A stretch of DNA of 64,000 nucleotides, from positions 835,664-899,663 of the forward strand of contig NZ_JADPJG010000002.1 in the NCBI RefSeq assembly GCF_023073335.1. Reading direction: 5' to 3'. Shown in pieces: positions 61,341 to 64,000 of this stretch. Numbering within the stretch: position 1 is the first letter of the stretch; each line of letters begins with the position of its first letter. The position numbers and the translations under genes were made by a program. A model generated the notes under the pieces. It saw nothing but the letters and a program-made list of their open reading frames with translations, did not search any database and was not told the DNA's origin. The stretch is from Bradyrhizobium sp. 21. Its GTDB lineage: Bacteria > Pseudomonadota > Alphaproteobacteria > Rhizobiales > Xanthobacteraceae.

Positions 61341-62128
61341 GCCTCGCCCCCCCACTTCTCGCGGTCGAAGGCCTCACCAAATCCTATGGCGGCATCCATG
61401 CCGTGCGCGGCGTCTCGTTCTCGCTGCGCGCCGGAGAGATTCTGGCGCTGATCGGCCCGAACGGCGCGGGCAAGAGCACCTGTTTCGACATGCTCAACGG
61501 CCAGAACCGGCCTGATACCGGTCACGTCCGGCTGCTCGGCGAAGAGACCACCGGCAGGAAGCCGCGTGAGATCTGGCGGATGGGCGTGGGCCGGACCTTC
61601 CAGATCACCGCGACCTTCGCCACCATGACGGTGCGCGAGAATGTGCAGGTTGCGCTGATCTCGCATGGCAAGCAGTTGTTCAATCTCTGGGGCTCGGCCC
61701 CGAATTTCGACCGTGGCGAGGCCGGCCGTCTGCTGGAACTCGTTGGCATGGGCGGCTATGCGGATCGCCCCTGCGGCGAGCTTGCCTATGGCGACCTCAA
61801 GCGGCTCGAGCTTGCCGTCGCGCTCGCCAACCAGCCGAAATTGCTGCTGATGGATGAGCCGACCGCCGGCATGGCGCCGCGCGAGCGCGTCGATCTGATG
61901 CGGCTGACGGCGCAGATCGCGCGCGAAAAGTCGATCGGCGTGCTCTTTACCGAACACGACATGGACGTCGTGTTCGAGCATGCCGACCGCATCATCGTGC
62001 TCAACCGCGGCACGCTGATCGCCGAGGGCTCGCCGGCCGAGGTGCGCGCCAATCCGCAGGTTCAGGCGGTCTATCTCGGCGAGGGCCTGCTTTACGATGC
62101 CGAGCATCGCGAGGGAGCCTCGGCATGA
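61337..62128 (+). CDS. ABC transporter ATP-binding protein, LivG-like
   Basis: A 263-residue ATPase with Walker [28 protein letters not shown], the LivG-type signature [16 protein letters not shown] (in place of LSGGQ, normal for this branch), and Walker [14 protein letters not shown]. It energises the fused permease. It overlaps both neighbours by ATGA, showing a single transcript with livF. The long open frame starting at 60017 upstream is permease shadow. Confidence 0.94.
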   Translation: MSLAPPLLAVEGLTKSYGGIHAVRGVSFSLRAGEILALIGPNGAGKSTCFDMLNGQNRPDTGHVRLLGEETTGRKPREIWRMGVGRTFQITATFATMTVRENVQVALISHGKQLFNLWGSAPNFDRGEAGRLLELVGMGGYADRPCGELAYGDLKRLELAVALANQPKLLLMDEPTAGMAPRERVDLMRLTAQIAREKSIGVLFTEHDMDVVFEHADRIIVLNRGTLIAEGSPAEVRANPQVQAVYLGEGLLYDAEHREGASA

Positions 62129-62829
62129 AGCTCACGGTCGAGGGGCTCAACAGTCATTATGGCCCGGCCCATATCCTGTTCGACATCGGTTTCGAGGTCG
62201 GCGAGGGCGAGGTGGTGGCGCTGTTGGGGCGGAACGGCGCCGGCAAGTCGACGACCTTCCGCTCGATCGTCGGCCTCGTCGCCCAGCGCTCGGGACGGAT
62301 CATGTTCGAAGGCAAGGACGTCTCGGCACGTCCGACCCACGAGATCGTGCGCGATGGGCTTGGCTACGTGCCGGAGGAGCGGCGAATCTTCACCGATTTG
62401 ACGGTGGAAGAGAATCTCGAAGTCGGCCGGCAGCCGAAGCGCCCCAACGCCCCCTATTGGACGCGGGACAAGCTATTCACGCTGTTTCCAAATCTCGGTG
62501 AAATGAAGAACCGCCCCGGCGGCCGCATGAGCGGCGGCGAGCAGCAGATGCTCACCATCGCGCGCACGCTGATGGGCAATCCGTCGCTGGTGCTGCTCGA
62601 CGAGCCCTCGGAGGGCCTCTCGCCGAAGATCGTGGAGCAGATGGTCGATGCCATCCTGACCATGAAGAAGGAGGGCGTCAGCATCGTCGTCTCCGAGCAG
62701 AATTTGCACTTTGCGCGGCTGATCTCCGACCGCGCCTATATCATCGAGCGCGGCCGCATCTGTTTCGGCGGCACCATGGCCGAGCTCGATGCGCGTCCGG
62801 ATATCCGCGACGCGCATCTGTCGTTGTGA
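62125..62829 (+). CDS. ABC transporter ATP-binding protein, LivF-like
   Basis: A 234-residue ATPase with Walker A GRNGAGKST, LGYVPEERRIFTDLTVEENL, signature MSGGEQQMLTIARTL and Walker B LVLLDEPSEGLSP. It is the second ATPase of the branched-chain-type importer. It starts within the livG stop (ATGA) and is followed 14 bp later by the MarR-family regulator, probably in the same transcript. Confidence 0.94.
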   Translation: MKLTVEGLNSHYGPAHILFDIGFEVGEGEVVALLGRNGAGKSTTFRSIVGLVAQRSGRIMFEGKDVSARPTHEIVRDGLGYVPEERRIFTDLTVEENLEVGRQPKRPNAPYWTRDKLFTLFPNLGEMKNRPGGRMSGGEQQMLTIARTLMGNPSLVLLDEPSEGLSPKIVEQMVDAILTMKKEGVSIVVSEQNLHFARLISDRAYIIERGRICFGGTMAELDARPDIRDAHLSL

Positions 62830-62843
62830 GGGGCGGGGAGCGG

Positions 62844-63299
62844 ATGGCGAGAAGCGTCGCGGCGAAGAAGAGCGCCAAACCGGCAAAACCGTCTTATGTG
62901 CTTGACGAGCAGGTCGGCTTCATCCTGCGCCAGGTCTCGCAGCGCCACGGCGCGATCTTCTCCCGCGACATCGGCACCAACATCACGTCGACGCAATGGG
63001 CGGCGCTGTCGAAGCTCGCCGAGACCGGTCCGTGCTCGCAGAACCAGCTCGGGCGTCTCACGGCAATGGACGTCGCGACCATCAAGGGTGTGATCGACCG
63101 CTTGACCGCGCGCGGATTGACCGAGACGAGCCAGGATCCCGAGGATGGGCGCCGGCTGCTGGTCAGCCTCACGCGCGCCGGCCAGCAGCTTGCGGAGAAG
63201 CTGGCGCCGAACGCGCTTGCCATCACCCGTGAGACGCTGGCGCCGCTTGATGCAAAGGAGCGCGAGATGTTGATGGCGCTGTTGAGCAAGTTGCGGTGA
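62844..63299 (+). CDS. MarR-family transcriptional regulator
   Basis: A 151-residue winged-helix protein. A basic N-terminus (MARSVAAKKSAKPAKP) is followed by dimer helices, the recognition helix region CSQNQLGRLTAMDVATIKGV, and the wing SQDPEDGRRLLVSL. MarR proteins usually repress catabolic genes and release on binding a phenolic or ring acid, so it is the candidate controller of this locus; the dyads near 54.9 kb are possible targets. ATG 62844 with GGGGAG upstream was chosen over GTG 62826. Confidence 0.92.
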   Translation: MARSVAAKKSAKPAKPSYVLDEQVGFILRQVSQRHGAIFSRDIGTNITSTQWAALSKLAETGPCSQNQLGRLTAMDVATIKGVIDRLTARGLTETSQDPEDGRRLLVSLTRAGQQLAEKLAPNALAITRETLAPLDAKEREMLMALLSKLR

Positions 63300-63309
63300 A
63301 TTCATCTTG

Positions 63310-63380
63310 TAGGGTGGGTTAGCTGAGGCGTAACCCACCATGCTTCCACGATTGCGGAGCGAAGTTGGTGGGTTACGCCC
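63310..63380. repeat. Dispersed repeat with GTGGGTTA/TAACCCAC inverted units
   Basis: GGGTGGGTTAGC (63312-63323), GCGTAACCCACC (63328-63339) and GGTGGGTTACGC (63367-63378) form alternative hairpins between the convergent marR and enamidase genes. It resembles another common Bradyrhizobium intergenic repeat and may serve as a terminator. Confidence 0.7.
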
Positions 63381-63400
63381 TGCAGCAGAGGTGCATGCCG

Positions 63401-64000
63401 CTACTTCGCCACCACCTCCGGCACCCGGCCCGCCGGCGGGGTGTTGCGGCTGCGCTGGGTGCGCACGATGCCATCGATGATGGTCATGCCGATTCCGGGA
63501 AGGTCGCCGAGCTGCACGCTGTCCAGGATGTTCTTGCCGGCCGAATGCTGGGCCTTGTCCATGATGACGAAATCGGCGGAACGGCCCACTTCGATGAGGC
63601 CGCAATCGAGCTCGCGCATCCGCGCCGTGTTGCCGGTGGCGAGACAAAACGCGATCTCTGCCGGCAGGTCACCGAGCGAGGACAGCATCGAGACCATGCG
63701 CAAAATGCCGAGCGGCTGCACGCCGGAGCCGGCGGGCGCGTCGGTGCCGAGGATCACCCGATGCAGATCGCCCATCTCGCGCGCGATGCGCAGCGTGAAC
63801 AGGGCCGATCGCTCATTGCCGTTGTGCACCAGCTCGAGGCCGCGCTTGCAGCCCTCACAGATGCAGCGGATCTGGTCGTCGGGAAGGGCGGTGTGGCCGC
63901 CATTGATGTGGCCGACCACATCGGTATCGGCCTCCAGCACCACGTCCTTGTCGATCAGGCCGGAGCCGGGAATCGAGGGGCCGCCGGTGTGGATCGTGCT
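63401..64000 (-). CDS. ena: Enamidase (partial, N-terminus beyond window)
   Basis: The C-terminal 199 residues of an amidohydrolase-superfamily enzyme; the frame is open to base 64000. HTGGPSIPGSG, VVGHINGGHTAL, ILGTDAPAGSG (with the metal-ligand Asp), AIEFCLATGNTA-type FCLATGNTARM, and TQRSRNTPPAGR match, from memory, Eubacterium barkeri enamidase. That enzyme hydrolyses 1,4,5,6-tetrahydro-6-oxonicotinate to 2-formylglutarate. This is the step after Hnr, which supports the nicotinate assignment. It is convergent with marR across a repeat, so it may have its own promoter outside the window. Confidence 0.88.
   Translation of the reverse strand, partial: STIHTGGPSIPGSGLIDKDVVLEADTDVVGHINGGHTALPDDQIRCICEGCKRGLELVHNGNERSALFTLRIAREMGDLHRVILGTDAPAGSGVQPLGILRMVSMLSSLGDLPAEIAFCLATGNTARMRELDCGLIEVGRSADFVIMDKAQHSAGKNILDSVQLGDLPGIGMTIIDGIVRTQRSRNTPPAGRVPEVVAK

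Noticed and set aside
1..64000. CRISPR arrays, tRNA or rRNA genes, riboswitches and insertion sequences
   Set aside because: No regularly spaced direct repeats, cloverleaf-like sequence, rRNA signature or transposase frame was found by eye; a covariance-model scan would be needed to exclude small RNAs.

Overview
The window reads as chromosome of a Bradyrhizobium-like alphaproteobacterium. The GC content is high and genes are packed with ATGA/TGATG overlaps. It carries the rhizobial very-long-chain lipid A cluster (acpXL to lpxXL), a DUF2865 protein, and intergenic palindromes of the kind scattered through Bradyrhizobium genomes. This placement rests on gene content and remembered families, not on a database search. 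No rRNA, tRNA, CRISPR array, insertion sequence or prophage gene was seen.

Layout. 1-4.1 kb: 5' part of a degenerate HD-GYP-like protein, a frameshifted ModE-like gene, a ModE/periplasmic-binding regulator, and a divergent aldehyde dehydrogenase with a strong terminator. 4.3-8.8 kb: two paralogous four-repeat membrane proteins (COG4705 type) flanking a small exported protein, divergent from an OmpR/PmrA-type two-component system; the shared promoter region holds two tandem-hexamer boxes. 8.8-20.3 kb: housekeeping genes (alpha/beta hydrolase, class II DAHP synthase, DgkA, NadE, CysS, a 37-aa membrane protein, GNAT, CimA, VOC, LOG). 20.5-25.9 kb: Atm1-type ABC exporter, Psd and PssA for phosphatidylethanolamine, RraA-like protein and an SDR. 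26-34.7 kb: motAB, two tandem kup genes, and a rhodanese/aminotransferase/polyamine-binding-protein operon. 35-39.4 kb: acpXL-fabZXL-fabF2XL-fabF1XL-lpxXL on the minus strand. 40.2-45.5 kb: a tightly coupled six-gene operon (ParB-like protein, sulfotransferase-like protein, APH-type kinase, NAD-dependent epimerase, split transketolase) with no obvious named pathway. 45.5-49.5 kb: AhpD-like protein, lipoprotein, small protein and a HerA-like ATPase.

49.9-64 kb: a catabolic locus that I read as nicotinate degradation by the reductive route. A NicA/NicB-type nicotinate dehydrogenase (MoCo protein fused to three c-type haems) is divergent from a 6-hydroxynicotinate reductase (Hnr). Hnr is followed by a UPF0280 (ApbE-like fold) protein, a DUF1185 protein, a branched-chain-type ABC importer and a MarR regulator. 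An enamidase gene, convergent with that block, runs off the right edge. Thus the oxidising enzyme is of the aerobic Pseudomonas type, while the reductase and enamidase are of the Eubacterium barkeri type. Several dyad operators sit in the divergent promoter region, and a separate one precedes an extradiol dioxygenase gene whose role here is unclear.

The candidates most worth pursuing are the nicotinate locus (especially UPF0280 as a possible flavin transferase for Hnr), the split-transketolase sugar operon, and the paired COG4705 membrane proteins under a PmrA-like system.
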